NCBI GenBank assembly: GCA_018665815.1
Contig: JABJBP010000156.1
Location: 1-50,536 of the forward strand
DNA from: Rhodospirillaceae bacterium
Lineage (GTDB): Bacteria > Pseudomonadota > Alphaproteobacteria > Rhodospirillales > Casp-alpha2
Direction of reading: 5' to 3'
Length of the DNA stretch: 50,536 nucleotides
Below are positions 42,873 through 50,536 of this stretch, in pieces. The notes under the pieces are model-generated. The model ran no database searches and was not told where the DNA came from. It saw only the letters and a program-made list of their open reading frames with translations. How positions within the stretch are numbered: the first letter of the stretch is position 1; the number at the start of each line of letters is the position of its first letter. The translations under genes and the position numbers were made by a program.

Positions 42873-43880
42873 TCAGAACTCGAACGCCATGGCGCGTTTG
42901 ATGGCCAAGCCGATGCGATGTGCGTTCGGCTTGTAGCATTCGTCACCAATGCTGAAGTGATAGGGCACATCTGGTGCGGCGACTCTTTGGATGGGCGTGT
43001 GCAGATAACCGAAGGCCTTCTCCTGGATCACTGCTGCCATTTCGGCACCAAAACCCATGCTGAGGGGCGCCTCGTGGACGATCACCACGCGGCCGGTCTT
43101 TTTCACTGATTTGAGAATGCTTTCGATGTCGTAGGGGATCAAGGTGCGAAGATCGATGACCTCGACATCGACGGCGTCGGTATCGGCGAGATCATCGGCC
43201 GCTATGACAGACTGATGGCACATGGGTCCATAGCTCAAAATGGTGAGGTCTTTGCCGGGCCGGATAATCTCGGCCCGGCCGATTTCGGCTGGCACACCGT
43301 CATGGACGAAACTTGCCGACATGGCCCGGTAAAGCGGCACGGCCTCGACCAACAGAACCGGGTCGGGATCGCGGACGGCGGCGATCATCATCCGATAGGC
43401 GTCCTCCGGCGTGCTCGGGCAGAGGATTTTGATGCCGCCGTGATGGACAAAATACGCCTCGACGCTTTGCGAATGCCAAAAACCACCCTTGATACCACCG
43501 AAGGATGGTGCGCGGATGACCATGGGGCAGCTGTACTGCCCGCCCGACGCCCAGCGATATCGCGCCGCACAGAACATAATGTGTTCGAAGGCATCATGGA
43601 TGAAGCCGGAAAACTGGATTTCGACGATCGGTTTCAGGCCGTACAACGCCATGCCGACGGCGTGGGCAACGATCCCTTTTTCATCGAGAGGCGTATCGAT
43701 GACGCGTTTTGAGCCGATCCTCTGCTGCAAACCCGTCGAGGTTCGGAAGATGCCGCCGGCGCGGCCGACGTCTTCACCCAACAGCACAACATCGGGATCA
43801 TTCTCCAATTCGTGCGCCATGCCGGCATTGATGGCTTCGAGCATGGTTGTTTTGCGGCTGCGTTGTTTCACCGCGCTCAT
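42873..43880 (-). CDS. bkdA2: 2-oxoacid dehydrogenase E1 component, beta subunit
   Basis: A 335-residue E1 beta subunit (transketolase-like, thiamine-diphosphate Pyr domain plus C-terminal domain). Characteristic segments are MLEAINAGMAHELENDPDVVLLGEDVG, EKGIVAHAVGMALYGLKPIVEIQF and VVIVHEAPLSMGFGAEMAA. ATG 43880 gives a 4-nt overlap with the E1 alpha stop and the usual beta-subunit N-terminus; longer in-frame extensions read into E1 alpha and are artefacts. It pairs with E1 alpha to decarboxylate a 2-oxoacid. Confidence 0.92.
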   Translation of the reverse strand: MSAVKQRSRKTTMLEAINAGMAHELENDPDVVLLGEDVGRAGGIFRTSTGLQQRIGSKRVIDTPLDEKGIVAHAVGMALYGLKPIVEIQFSGFIHDAFEHIMFCAARYRWASGGQYSCPMVIRAPSFGGIKGGFWHSQSVEAYFVHHGGIKILCPSTPEDAYRMMIAAVRDPDPVLLVEAVPLYRAMSASFVHDGVPAEIGRAEIIRPGKDLTILSYGPMCHQSVIAADDLADTDAVDVEVIDLRTLIPYDIESILKSVKKTGRVVIVHEAPLSMGFGAEMAAVIQEKAFGYLHTPIQRVAAPDVPYHFSIGDECYKPNAHRIGLAIKRAMAFEF

Positions 43881-45088
43881 TCGCCCGGCTCCAGTTCGGC
43901 GAGTAGCTGTTCGCGCTGCTCTTCCAGCATCCAGGTCGGCTCTTCGAAGGTATCGTCGAACATGGATGCGGGTCCGGGGAGCGGCATGGCTTCCGCTGCA
44001 TGCACGGCGACATCGATTTCGGCCAGACACCGGGCCCACAATTCTTCTTCGTGTTGCTCGTTCCAGAGATCCTTGTTTTCGAGATATTTGCGCATGCGGA
44101 TCAGCGGATCCCATGCCTCCCAGACGGCGACCTCTTCGGGCGTTCGGTAGAGGTCGGGATTGTCCGATGTAGTGTGATAGCCCATCCGGTAGGTAACGGC
44201 TTCTATTAAAGTCGCACCTTTCTCTGGAGCCAAATCGCGAGCCTCCCTAGTCGCGGCGAACACCGCCAGGGGGTCATTGCCGTCAACACGGATATTGCGG
44301 ACTCCGTAAGCATCGCCTTTCTCGGCGAAGGTTGTCGAGGCGGTTTGCAAGGAAGTCGGCGTAGTCACGGCCCAGCCGTTGTTCTCGCAGAGGAAGACGA
44401 CGGGTGGTTTGTGGACGCCGGCAAAATTAAGAGCGCTGTGGAACTCGCCACGCGACGATGAGCCTTCGCCGAAGAATGCGAGAAACCGCGTGTCGTCGCC
44501 TTTGATTTTGGCGGCCCAGGCGGCGCCGCAGGCATGCGGAATGTAGGAACCCACTTGTGTCGTCATCGGCACGACATTGGCGCGCCGGTCGCCCATCAGT
44601 GTCGGCAAACGACGGCCCTTGAAAGGTTCATCGGCGCGACCAAAGAATTGTGCGAACAATTGCACCAAGGGCACGCCTCGCAGCAGCAGGGTGCCCGGGT
44701 GGCGGTAACCGAGAAAAATCCAATCGTCATCATTGAAGGCAATTGTTGCCGCCGTATGGACGGCTTCCAGGCCCCGGTGCGGGATCCAAAATTCAACCCG
44801 GCCCGAGCGCTGCAATATCCATCCCCGGTCATCGATGGCACGAACCAAGACCATCATTTCGTAGAGACGGATGAGCTGCCCGTCCGCGAGATCAGGATCG
44901 GCCAAATCGCCGGTCAGATTTCCTTCCGCATCCATGACTTGGCGTATGCCGTGATCCTTTGCTTGGGCAAGCGGACAAATGAACGCAGGAGCATTCAATT
45001 TCCCTTTCCCCACAGTTTTCTTTTTCCGAGTTGTCACGTGTTGCACCATTTTTAGGCGGGATGCGGCAAGGTTCCGGATCATCGCCAC
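43877..45088 (-). CDS. bkdA1: 2-oxoacid dehydrogenase E1 component, alpha subunit
   Basis: A 403-residue E1 alpha subunit. The thiamine-diphosphate motif runs from GEGSSSRGEFHSALN to CENNGWA, and phosphorylation-loop-like YRMGYHTTSDNPDLYR is present. PFKGRRLPTLMGDRRANVVPM resembles branched-chain rather than pyruvate dehydrogenase alpha subunits. The start is uncertain: GTG 45088, ATG 45082 and ATG 45049 are all in frame and none has a strong ribosome site. A promoter 30-60 bp upstream fits any of them. It leads the E1alpha-E1beta-E2 operon. Confidence 0.9.
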   Translation of the reverse strand: MAMIRNLAASRLKMVQHVTTRKKKTVGKGKLNAPAFICPLAQAKDHGIRQVMDAEGNLTGDLADPDLADGQLIRLYEMMVLVRAIDDRGWILQRSGRVEFWIPHRGLEAVHTAATIAFNDDDWIFLGYRHPGTLLLRGVPLVQLFAQFFGRADEPFKGRRLPTLMGDRRANVVPMTTQVGSYIPHACGAAWAAKIKGDDTRFLAFFGEGSSSRGEFHSALNFAGVHKPPVVFLCENNGWAVTTPTSLQTASTTFAEKGDAYGVRNIRVDGNDPLAVFAATREARDLAPEKGATLIEAVTYRMGYHTTSDNPDLYRTPEEVAVWEAWDPLIRMRKYLENKDLWNEQHEEELWARCLAEIDVAVHAAEAMPLPGPASMFDDTFEEPTWMLEEQREQLLAELEPGE

Positions 45089-45106
45089 GATGAGATATTT
45101 ATTGAA

Positions 45107-45146
45107 TTGATATATAAAAGTATACTATAATACTTTTATATATCAA
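45107..45146 (-). promoter_or_regulatory. Perfect palindrome overlapping a sigma70-like promoter for the 2-oxoacid dehydrogenase operon
   Basis: Arms TTGATATATAAAAGTAT (45107-45123) and its exact reverse complement (45130-45146) flank a 6-nt centre. On the minus strand the same bases give a -35 TTGATA (45146-45141), a 16-bp spacer and a -10 TATACT (45124-45119), so transcription should start near 45112, about 24 nt before the first candidate start codon. The overlap of operator and promoter suggests repression by a dimeric regulator. The extreme AT content stands out from its neighbourhood. Confidence 0.65.
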
Positions 45147-45231
45147 GCTGATCGCTCCGACCCTGCTTCCCCCAAGACATTCCCCCGCCAACGCTCTGTT
45201 TTCCATTCGACACCGTGATGTCGAAAGCAAT

Positions 45232-45453
45232 ATGATTATACCGGGTGTCACCAAACTATTTTCGCCCGATCCCGGCTTGATCAACGCCGTCGTTATTGCG
45301 CATTCGTGGTTCGTAAAGCTGGCAACCGATGAAGCCGAGGCGATCCTTGATGGTGGGCCGCTTGTCGAAAGGACGGCCGGAAAACTGAAACGTCTCTACC
45401 GATTTGCTGGGGAACGCCGCGGAGAATGCTCGACATTTGTGTCTGAACCCTAA
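45232..45453 (+). pseudogene. Degraded serine-recombinase C-terminal remnant
   Basis: A 73-codon open frame whose wording resembles the C-terminal part of alphaproteobacterial site-specific recombinases. DPGLINAVVIAHSWFVKLAT is like the DPALxKAxxRAHxWFxxL segment, and AILDGGPLVERTAGKLKRL is like the EAILDGRQPVxLTAEKLxRL segment. The helix-turn-helix part that normally joins them (about 25 residues) is missing, and no catalytic domain is present. I read it as a deletion-damaged relic of an integrated element; the likeness is from memory of the family, not from a search. Confidence 0.45.
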
Positions 45454-46085
45454 GGAACTTGCCACGGAGTGGTGACGGAAATCAGCAAACAGGGATTTTG
45501 CTGGAAACTGCCTAAATTGGCGATCAGGAACCGTCTCTCGGTAGGGAACGTGGCGAAAGTTCCGCCGGAAGCCCGTAGAATCCTGCTGCTCTTATCCGGC
45601 TTATTGCACGTTGGGCGGTTCGTGTCGGGGGGGGGGTGACGGTGAGCGCAGTCTCAAGCGAACCCGTCTCCGGCGAATTTCCCTGATACCCAGGGAAAAT
45701 TCAGTATTCGATCGCAAGTGGGCCATTTTCCGATCAGCAATCCTGCATGGTTCTGCATTTTTAAACCGAATTTCCTAAAACAGGGATCAGGGAAAATTAT
45801 TGGCCGATCAGTGAATTGCAATCTGTGATCAAGGAACTTTTCTCGTAATTTGTATCGGCTAGGCAATGTTCAGAATTTTCATGGAAATCTAGATTTTGAG
45901 AATGGAAAGGCTGAACTTCGTTGCCTTCGATGTCAACACGGTCAGCCCGCCGCGCGACGTTCAAGGCATCACCGCGCAATTGGCAACTCAGGTGATGTAT
46001 GATTGTTTGATCTTGTTGTGTGAGAACCCGAAATAGATTTAGTCTGCCCCCAGCCCACGTTAGTCCCATCAATGGAGTATGATCC
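45454..46085. other. Gene-poor, decayed region
   Basis: No convincing gene on either strand. The stretch has frequent stops, a G-run (45630-45638), and two copies of CAGGGAAAATT (near 45692 and 45789). Its base composition is lower in GC between about 45660 and 45900 than the flanks. It most likely represents the rest of the decayed element next to the recombinase remnant, plus the promoter of the agmatinase-family gene. No tRNA or clear attachment site was seen. Confidence 0.5.
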
Positions 46086-47063
46086 ATGTCTGAAACGTTG
46101 ACTGTCGCGCCGCGCAAAGAATTCCACACCTTATTCGATGTGCCCTTGGTGTTGGATCTCGACACATTGGCCGAGATTGGCGCGCATGTGGGCATCATCG
46201 GATTGCCCTACGGCGCGCCTTATTCCATGGAGGACGTGACCAACGATCAATCCAACGCACCGACCGCGATCCGGCGGTCCTGGCAGCGAGCGTTGCGCGC
46301 GATCGAGCGCTGGGATTTCGATCTGGGTGGGCCGTTGTTGGATGGCCGTGACATCCGCATCGTCGATTGCGGCGATGTGCCGGGCGATCCTTATGAGCCG
46401 ATAAAGCATTACCGTTTGGCCGAAGAGGCTGCCCGCAAAATCATTTCTTCCGGTGCGCAGATCATTTCCTTGGGCGGAGATCATGGCGTGCCGATCCCGG
46501 TGTTTCGCGCCTTGTCTTCGGCGCCCAATCTCGATGAAAAGATAACGCTGGTTCATGTTGATGCGCATCTCGATTGGCGTGACCATGTGAACGGCGTGAA
46601 GGAAGGTCTTTCGGGTCCGATCCGCCGGGCTTCCGAGATGGATCACATCGGGGATATTTATCAGATCGGCCTGCGATCCGCAGGCAGCGCGCGCCCCGAA
46701 GAGGTTGAGGCGGCGTTGGCCTACGGCGCCAACTTGATATCCGACATAGAATTGCAAGAAATCGGCATGGCGGCGGTGCTGGAACGTATTCCCGACGGCG
46801 GCACGTATTATTTGACCGTCGATGCCGACGGCATGGACCCCACCATCGCGCCTGCCGTCGCCGGTCCCGCGCCGGGCGGGGTCACCTATCCACAAATGCG
46901 CACGCTGATCCAAGGGTTGGTTGGCAAGGGACGCGTGCTGGGGATGGATGTTGTGGAAATCACGCCGATGCGCGATCTGAACGCGATTACGTGTGTGACC
47001 GCCGTGCGCTTGATTTGCAATCTAATCGGTAAGTCGATCCGGGCCGGACATTTTGACAGGTAA
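46086..47063 (+). CDS. Agmatinase/arginase family ureohydrolase
   Basis: A 325-residue binuclear manganese ureohydrolase. Metal-ligand motifs are all present: GGDHG (about 137-141), VDAHLDWRD (about 159-167) and VDADGMDP (about 243-250). The family cleaves guanidino compounds (agmatine, guanidinobutyrate, proclavaminate and others) to an amine and urea. The usual first active-site motif GGDHS is GGDHG here, as in several agmatinase-like enzymes. Its neighbours are peptidase-like hydrolases on the other strand, so agmatine itself is not assured. Confidence 0.9.
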   Translation: MSETLTVAPRKEFHTLFDVPLVLDLDTLAEIGAHVGIIGLPYGAPYSMEDVTNDQSNAPTAIRRSWQRALRAIERWDFDLGGPLLDGRDIRIVDCGDVPGDPYEPIKHYRLAEEAARKIISSGAQIISLGGDHGVPIPVFRALSSAPNLDEKITLVHVDAHLDWRDHVNGVKEGLSGPIRRASEMDHIGDIYQIGLRSAGSARPEEVEAALAYGANLISDIELQEIGMAAVLERIPDGGTYYLTVDADGMDPTIAPAVAGPAPGGVTYPQMRTLIQGLVGKGRVLGMDVVEITPMRDLNAITCVTAVRLICNLIGKSIRAGHFDR

Positions 47064-47096
47064 GGCACTTTGACCGAACGGTGAATACCGAAAGGT

Positions 47097-48353
47097 CTAG
47101 CGTAGTTCCAGTTCATCGGCGGCGCAGGCTTCGGCGGCCAGCGCGGCGATGAGGGCGGCGGCGCGTTTTAGGTCCTCAACGGCGACCTTGTCGCGGGTGT
47201 CTTCGGGTGTCAGCACATACTTAATATCCGATTGATGTTCATCGAATCCGGCAACCAAGCGGGTCGCGGGGATTCCATGTCGGGCAAAATTGTAATGATC
47301 GGAATTGGCCATTATCGGGCGGTGTACGCCCAGCGAGTGACCGTGAGCCTGGGCGCGATCAAGTAGCCAGGCTTCCAGCTTCGTAAACTCGCTAGTCAAG
47401 GCGGTGAGATTGGGACTGCCGGCGATGGAATCGAGATTGAGGTTAAGCTTGATCGCCGAGCGCTCCCCATCGCTTAGGCCATCGACATAGTCTGCGGACC
47501 CGGCTAACGCCCATTCCTCAATAGTAAACAGGGCGATGCGCAAGCCGCGCTGAAAATGGCTCATGCGCGGCGCCATAGCGGCGGCAACGGACAGCACGCC
47601 GGCCAGCCCGGTGGCATTGTCCATGGCGCTTTCCGCTAAGTGGTGGCCATCGATGTGCGCGGACAATACAACCCATTCAGGGCCCGCGCCGGGCAAATCG
47701 AGAATAAGGTTCGTCGTTTGGCGCGGCGCTTCGGTGGCATCGATGCTGAGCCGAACCTTAGTTGGACCGTTGTTACTGAGGGCATCTGCGGTTTCGGCGC
47801 TGATGCCAGCAGCTGGAATGCCCAGCTCGGGCGTCGCACCCGATGAGCCCGTCACCGGTCCGACATCGGCCAAATGTGAGGCAATCAGAAATCCAACGGC
47901 GCCGTGCGCCATGGCCCACTGATACTTGCGCCGGCGATGAATGGTCTCGGTGGCGAACATGTATTCGTGCCGGACCAAGGCAATACGACCTTTGACCTCG
48001 GCGGAAAGATTTTCGAAGTCTTGCTCGGTGCCGCGGCCGACATCAATCACCTCGGCAACAAGACCGTCCCCCGATGTCACTGGCGAGCGCACCAGAGAGA
48101 CACAGGGGAAGGCGCTGCCGCCCGGACCATCCACTCCTTCGAGCGTCGCATTGTTTCGCGACCAACCCAGATAATCTACGGGCGCGGGTGTCGGTGCGGT
48201 TCCAGTAGCGGTCTCAAGGAGTTCGCTGAGGAGCGCCTGTGCGGCGCCTTCACTATCGCTGCCAGCAAAGCGACCGCCAGTGTCGCAGATGGCGCCAAAG
48301 TTCCGCATAAGGGCGTCATCGCCCAGGACTTGCCCGGCAATTTCCTTGATCAC
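47097..48353 (-). CDS. M28 family zinc peptidase
   Basis: A 418-residue M28 peptidase with a PA-like insert (about 115-215). Likely zinc and catalytic residues lie in SAHIDGHHLAESAMDNATGLAG (His and Asp), FTIEEWALAGS (Glu pair) and NSDHYNFARHGIPA (Asp, His). No signal peptide is visible, so it is probably cytoplasmic. I start it at GTG 48353, which overlaps the preceding stop by 4 nt (GTGA) and follows GGAGAA; an ATG at 48368 is the alternative. It is the last of three hydrolase genes read from the minus strand. Confidence 0.9.
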   Translation of the reverse strand: MIKEIAGQVLGDDALMRNFGAICDTGGRFAGSDSEGAAQALLSELLETATGTAPTPAPVDYLGWSRNNATLEGVDGPGGSAFPCVSLVRSPVTSGDGLVAEVIDVGRGTEQDFENLSAEVKGRIALVRHEYMFATETIHRRRKYQWAMAHGAVGFLIASHLADVGPVTGSSGATPELGIPAAGISAETADALSNNGPTKVRLSIDATEAPRQTTNLILDLPGAGPEWVVLSAHIDGHHLAESAMDNATGLAGVLSVAAAMAPRMSHFQRGLRIALFTIEEWALAGSADYVDGLSDGERSAIKLNLNLDSIAGSPNLTALTSEFTKLEAWLLDRAQAHGHSLGVHRPIMANSDHYNFARHGIPATRLVAGFDEHQSDIKYVLTPEDTRDKVAVEDLKRAAALIAALAAEACAADELELR

Positions 48354-49480
48354 GACACTTCTCCGCATTGGAATAATTTTCGTTCGATTTTGGTCAGGCA
48401 TTCCGGCCCATCTTCGGTGACCAGCACGGTTTCGCTAAAGGCAATGCCGGCGACGGCCGACGTATACATGTGAAAGGTCATACCGGCCTCCAGGCGCCAA
48501 CCGGCTTCGGGCGTGAACAGGCGTGTGAAGTCGCTGGTCCGGGGCGCTTGTTCGAAATAATAACCCAGCGTGTAGCCCGTGTTGTTGACGTAATCATCGC
48601 GCAGGCCGGCATCAACGGCGCCTTCACGCATGATGGCATCAACCTCGCTGGCCACAGCGCCAGGCACCATGGCGGCGATCTGGCGGTCTTGGATTTCAAT
48701 CAATCCCGCCGCCGCCTCCGACAGTTCTGCCGACGGCGCGCCCATCACGGCGGGCCGCATCAGCCGCGCGCAATAACCGCTGACCTTGGGCACCAGTTCT
48801 AGATGTAGAACATCGCCCAGCTGCAACGGATCATCGGAAAGTTTGCCGTGTAGAAAATTCCAACCCCGGCCGACGGTGATCGGTCCGGTCCGACCGAAAT
48901 CCGCGCCCAATTCAATGAAAGACGACGATGCCACGGCCGCAGCAGTGCGCGACGAGGCGCCGGGTACAGCGGCTGCAACAGCGCGAAGCATGGTGGTGTC
49001 AGCAATGGCGGCAGCCTTTCTCATGACCTCAATTTCACGCGGTGACTTGTTCAGCCGGAGCGGCCGGAAGGCGTCGCTGAAGTCTATGAAGGTGATGCCT
49101 GGGAGCAGGCCGGTGAGATGATTGAACCGTTTTGCCGGCATGCAGTAAGAATTCATATCCAAGCCGATGCGTTTCGCACCGCCGGACTTGATGACGTCGG
49201 CGATAATGGCAACAGGGTCTTCCAAATCATGAAAGGCGCGGCGGTTGTCGAACCACCCGACATTCAAGAACGGCTGCTCATCAAGCCGGCGCACGATCAT
49301 CGTCGGCGTGCCCTGCATGGGGATTACGACGGCACGGTAAATGTTTTCAGAGATCGCAAACCCGGTGAAGTAATGCAGCATCTCCGCTTCATCGGCGATC
49401 ACCATCTCGACATCGCGTTCGGCCATGATAGCGCGTAAGCGGCGAAGACGTTCGGCGTATTCTTTTTCGGGAAACAACAT
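48350..49480 (-). CDS. M24 (pita-bread) family protein, creatinase/ectoine-hydrolase-like
   Basis: A 376-residue protein with a creatinase N-terminal domain (about 1-135) and a pita-bread C-terminal domain. The two aspartates that begin the metal site in methionine and Xaa-Pro aminopeptidases (DAG and SDITR-type motifs) are replaced, here reading LELVPKVSGYCARLMRP. It therefore resembles metal-independent members such as creatinase or ectoine hydrolase (DoeA) more than a peptidase. ATG 49480 overlaps the M20 stop (TGATG); an upstream TTG is less likely. It is coupled to the M28 gene by 4 nt. Confidence 0.88.
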   Translation of the reverse strand: MLFPEKEYAERLRRLRAIMAERDVEMVIADEAEMLHYFTGFAISENIYRAVVIPMQGTPTMIVRRLDEQPFLNVGWFDNRRAFHDLEDPVAIIADVIKSGGAKRIGLDMNSYCMPAKRFNHLTGLLPGITFIDFSDAFRPLRLNKSPREIEVMRKAAAIADTTMLRAVAAAVPGASSRTAAAVASSSFIELGADFGRTGPITVGRGWNFLHGKLSDDPLQLGDVLHLELVPKVSGYCARLMRPAVMGAPSAELSEAAAGLIEIQDRQIAAMVPGAVASEVDAIMREGAVDAGLRDDYVNNTGYTLGYYFEQAPRTSDFTRLFTPEAGWRLEAGMTFHMYTSAVAGIAFSETVLVTEDGPECLTKIERKLFQCGEVS

Positions 49481-50536
49481 CAGGCGATCTCGCAAATTTC
49501 CATGATTGCCAGCATGTAGATGCGGATCATGTCCAGGTAATCGGGAATGTCGACGCGTTCATCGGGCATCGTGTTATAGCGTCCGCCGGGGCCGCAAACG
49601 ATGCCGGGCATGTCCAAGCGGTGCAAAAGATGCGCGGCATCAGTGCCGTAAAAACAATAGGGCTTCACGGGCCCCTGAGGCTGCTCAGTGCCGCGCACTT
49701 GGCGATAAGCGCCACCGACCGCCTTGACCAAGGGCGCGTCGCGGTCCACTTCGAAGGGCCGCATGGAGGGCCGTTCGCCGGCGTGTTGTTTGAAGGCCTT
49801 CGTTTGAAGGCCGGGCACCTCCGCCTCGAGTTCGCCCAGCAATTCGCGGATATCATTGAGCGTGCTCTCTTCCGATTGGCTGGGGCCGTATCGGACGGTA
49901 CCGGAAAGGCGTGCGAAATCGCCAATCTGAGGCGGGCGCCAGTCGTGAAAATCGGGGGTCAACGAGCCCCGCATGACACCAATGTTTGCACGATTAACGG
50001 TAGCGTGGTCCTCGTTGGCGGCGCCGGAAAAAGTCATCGCATTGAAGCGTGGGATGAACGTGGCGGCGGCGGCCACGGCATCGACAGCTTCTTCTCGTTT
50101 TGAGATATGGCGTGTCACGCCCGTAAATTCGATCACGGCATTGTAGCTGCCGGCGTGCAAGGTCATGCCGTTGAGATCGGTGGGTTCCATATTGATGAAG
50201 CAATCGGCGCGCACGCCTTCTTCGATGGCTTTGACCGTGCCGACGCCGCCCTGCAGTTCGCCGACCACGTATTCCAAGATTATGTCGCCTTTCAGTTTGA
50301 CGCCGGCGTCGGATAACGTTTTGACAGCCACGAAGGCCGCCGCGTCACCGGCCTTCATGTTGGAAACGCCGATGCCGAAAATGAAATCGTCATCGTAAAG
50401 CCCGCCCCAGGGGTCGACGGTCCAATCATCGGTGGCCGGATTGGTGTCCATGTGGCCGTTGAACAACAGGCTCTTGCCGCCGCCTGTGCCCTTCAGCGTG
50501 CCGATGGCGTTGAAGCGCTCGGCTTCCACATGCTGC
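49480..50536 (-). CDS. M20 family metallohydrolase (ArgE/DapE type), 5' end beyond the window
   Basis: The visible 352 codons are the C-terminal part of an M20 amidohydrolase/deacylase; the start lies beyond the right edge, in frame through 50535. Zinc-site residues appear in FNGHMDTNP (His, Asp), VSNMKAGDAAAF (where a bridging Asp is expected but the family G-x-x-D-M-K-G order reads GVSNMKAG, with Asn at the Asp position), YVVGELQGG (catalytic Glu) and NMEPTD (Glu). Substrates of the family are N-acyl amino acids and small peptides. The gene overlaps the M24-like gene by 1 nt. Confidence 0.9.
   Translation of the reverse strand, partial: QHVEAERFNAIGTLKGTGGGKSLLFNGHMDTNPATDDWTVDPWGGLYDDDFIFGIGVSNMKAGDAAAFVAVKTLSDAGVKLKGDIILEYVVGELQGGVGTVKAIEEGVRADCFINMEPTDLNGMTLHAGSYNAVIEFTGVTRHISKREEAVDAVAAAATFIPRFNAMTFSGAANEDHATVNRANIGVMRGSLTPDFHDWRPPQIGDFARLSGTVRYGPSQSEESTLNDIRELLGELEAEVPGLQTKAFKQHAGERPSMRPFEVDRDAPLVKAVGGAYRQVRGTEQPQGPVKPYCFYGTDAAHLLHRLDMPGIVCGPGGRYNTMPDERVDIPDYLDMIRIYMLAIMEICEIA

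Noticed and set aside
42873-44114. E1 beta reading frame extended upstream to 44114
   Set aside because: The added 78 residues are Arg-rich and lie wholly inside the E1 alpha gene; ATG 43880 with a 4-nt overlap is the normal start.
45630-45638. G-run as a quadruplex or slippage signal
   Set aside because: It is a single run without the repeated G-tracts needed for a quadruplex and lies in non-coding decayed DNA.
1-50536. CRISPR array, tRNA, rRNA or complete insertion sequence
   Set aside because: No regularly spaced repeats, cloverleaf-like segments, rRNA stretches or intact transposase were found by reading; a dedicated scan with tRNAscan-SE, Infernal and ISfinder would settle it.

Overview
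The window looks like a chromosome segment of a facultatively anaerobic, denitrifying alphaproteobacterium, probably Rhodospirillales-like. This rests on recognised families (FixNOQP/GHIS layout, HemN, NirK-NirV, NnrS, TRAP transporter, many CaiB-type CoA transferases) and a fairly GC-rich base composition; no 16S or tRNA is present to place it better. Apart from one decayed patch (about 45.2-46.0 kb) it reads as ordinary chromosome, with tightly packed operons and many 4-nt start/stop overlaps.

0-1.5 kb: an M81 (MlrC-like) metallopeptidase. 1.5-10.9 kb: a complete cbb3 oxidase operon, ccoNOQP-ccoGHIS, followed convergently by hemN. The operon is preceded by an FNR/FixK-type box buried in a perfect 15-bp inverted repeat. 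10.9-23.6 kb: a nitrite and nitric oxide module. It holds nirK (Cu nitrite reductase), a tandem diheme cytochrome c, nirV and a Crp/Fnr regulator. After these come a second terminal-oxidase-like operon (small membrane protein, CuA subunit II, haem-copper subunit I, haem O synthase, SCO/SenC), a cytochrome b/ferredoxin/MvhD fusion, an unknown anchored protein, a bacteriohemerythrin, a second Crp/Fnr regulator and NnrS. The haem-copper subunit keeps all haem and CuB histidines but has Gln where O2 reductases carry the cross-linked Tyr, so I read the operon as a CuA-type NO reductase (NorSY/sNOR- or eNOR-like). No norCB, qNor or nosZ is present here. FNR/DNR-like TTGAC-N4-ATCAA sites stand before ccoN, between hemN and nirK, before the nor operon and before the second regulator, which suggests one low-O2/NO regulon.

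24-41.5 kb: a carboxylic-acid catabolic region. It has a PrpF isomerase, a BadI/MenB-like crotonase, a DctPQM TRAP importer, an IclR regulator with a clear palindromic operator, an enoyl-CoA hydratase-like protein, three CoA-transferase III genes (one a tandem double-domain protein), an acyl-CoA dehydrogenase, an SDR, an MmgE/PrpD protein, an Old Yellow Enzyme, an HMG-CoA-lyase-like enzyme and a GntR/HutC regulator. The likely logic is uptake of an organic acid, CoA activation by transfer, beta-oxidation-like steps, ring or C-C cleavage and lyase cleavage. The substrate cannot be read from sequence. 41.7-45.1 kb: E2-E1beta-E1alpha of a branched-chain 2-oxoacid dehydrogenase-type complex (no E3), under a promoter overlapping a perfect 17-bp-arm palindrome.

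45.2-46.1 kb: a gene-poor patch with an apparent remnant of a serine recombinase. 46.1-50.5 kb: an agmatinase-family ureohydrolase facing an operon of three hydrolases (M20, M24-like, M28), the M20 gene running off the right edge.
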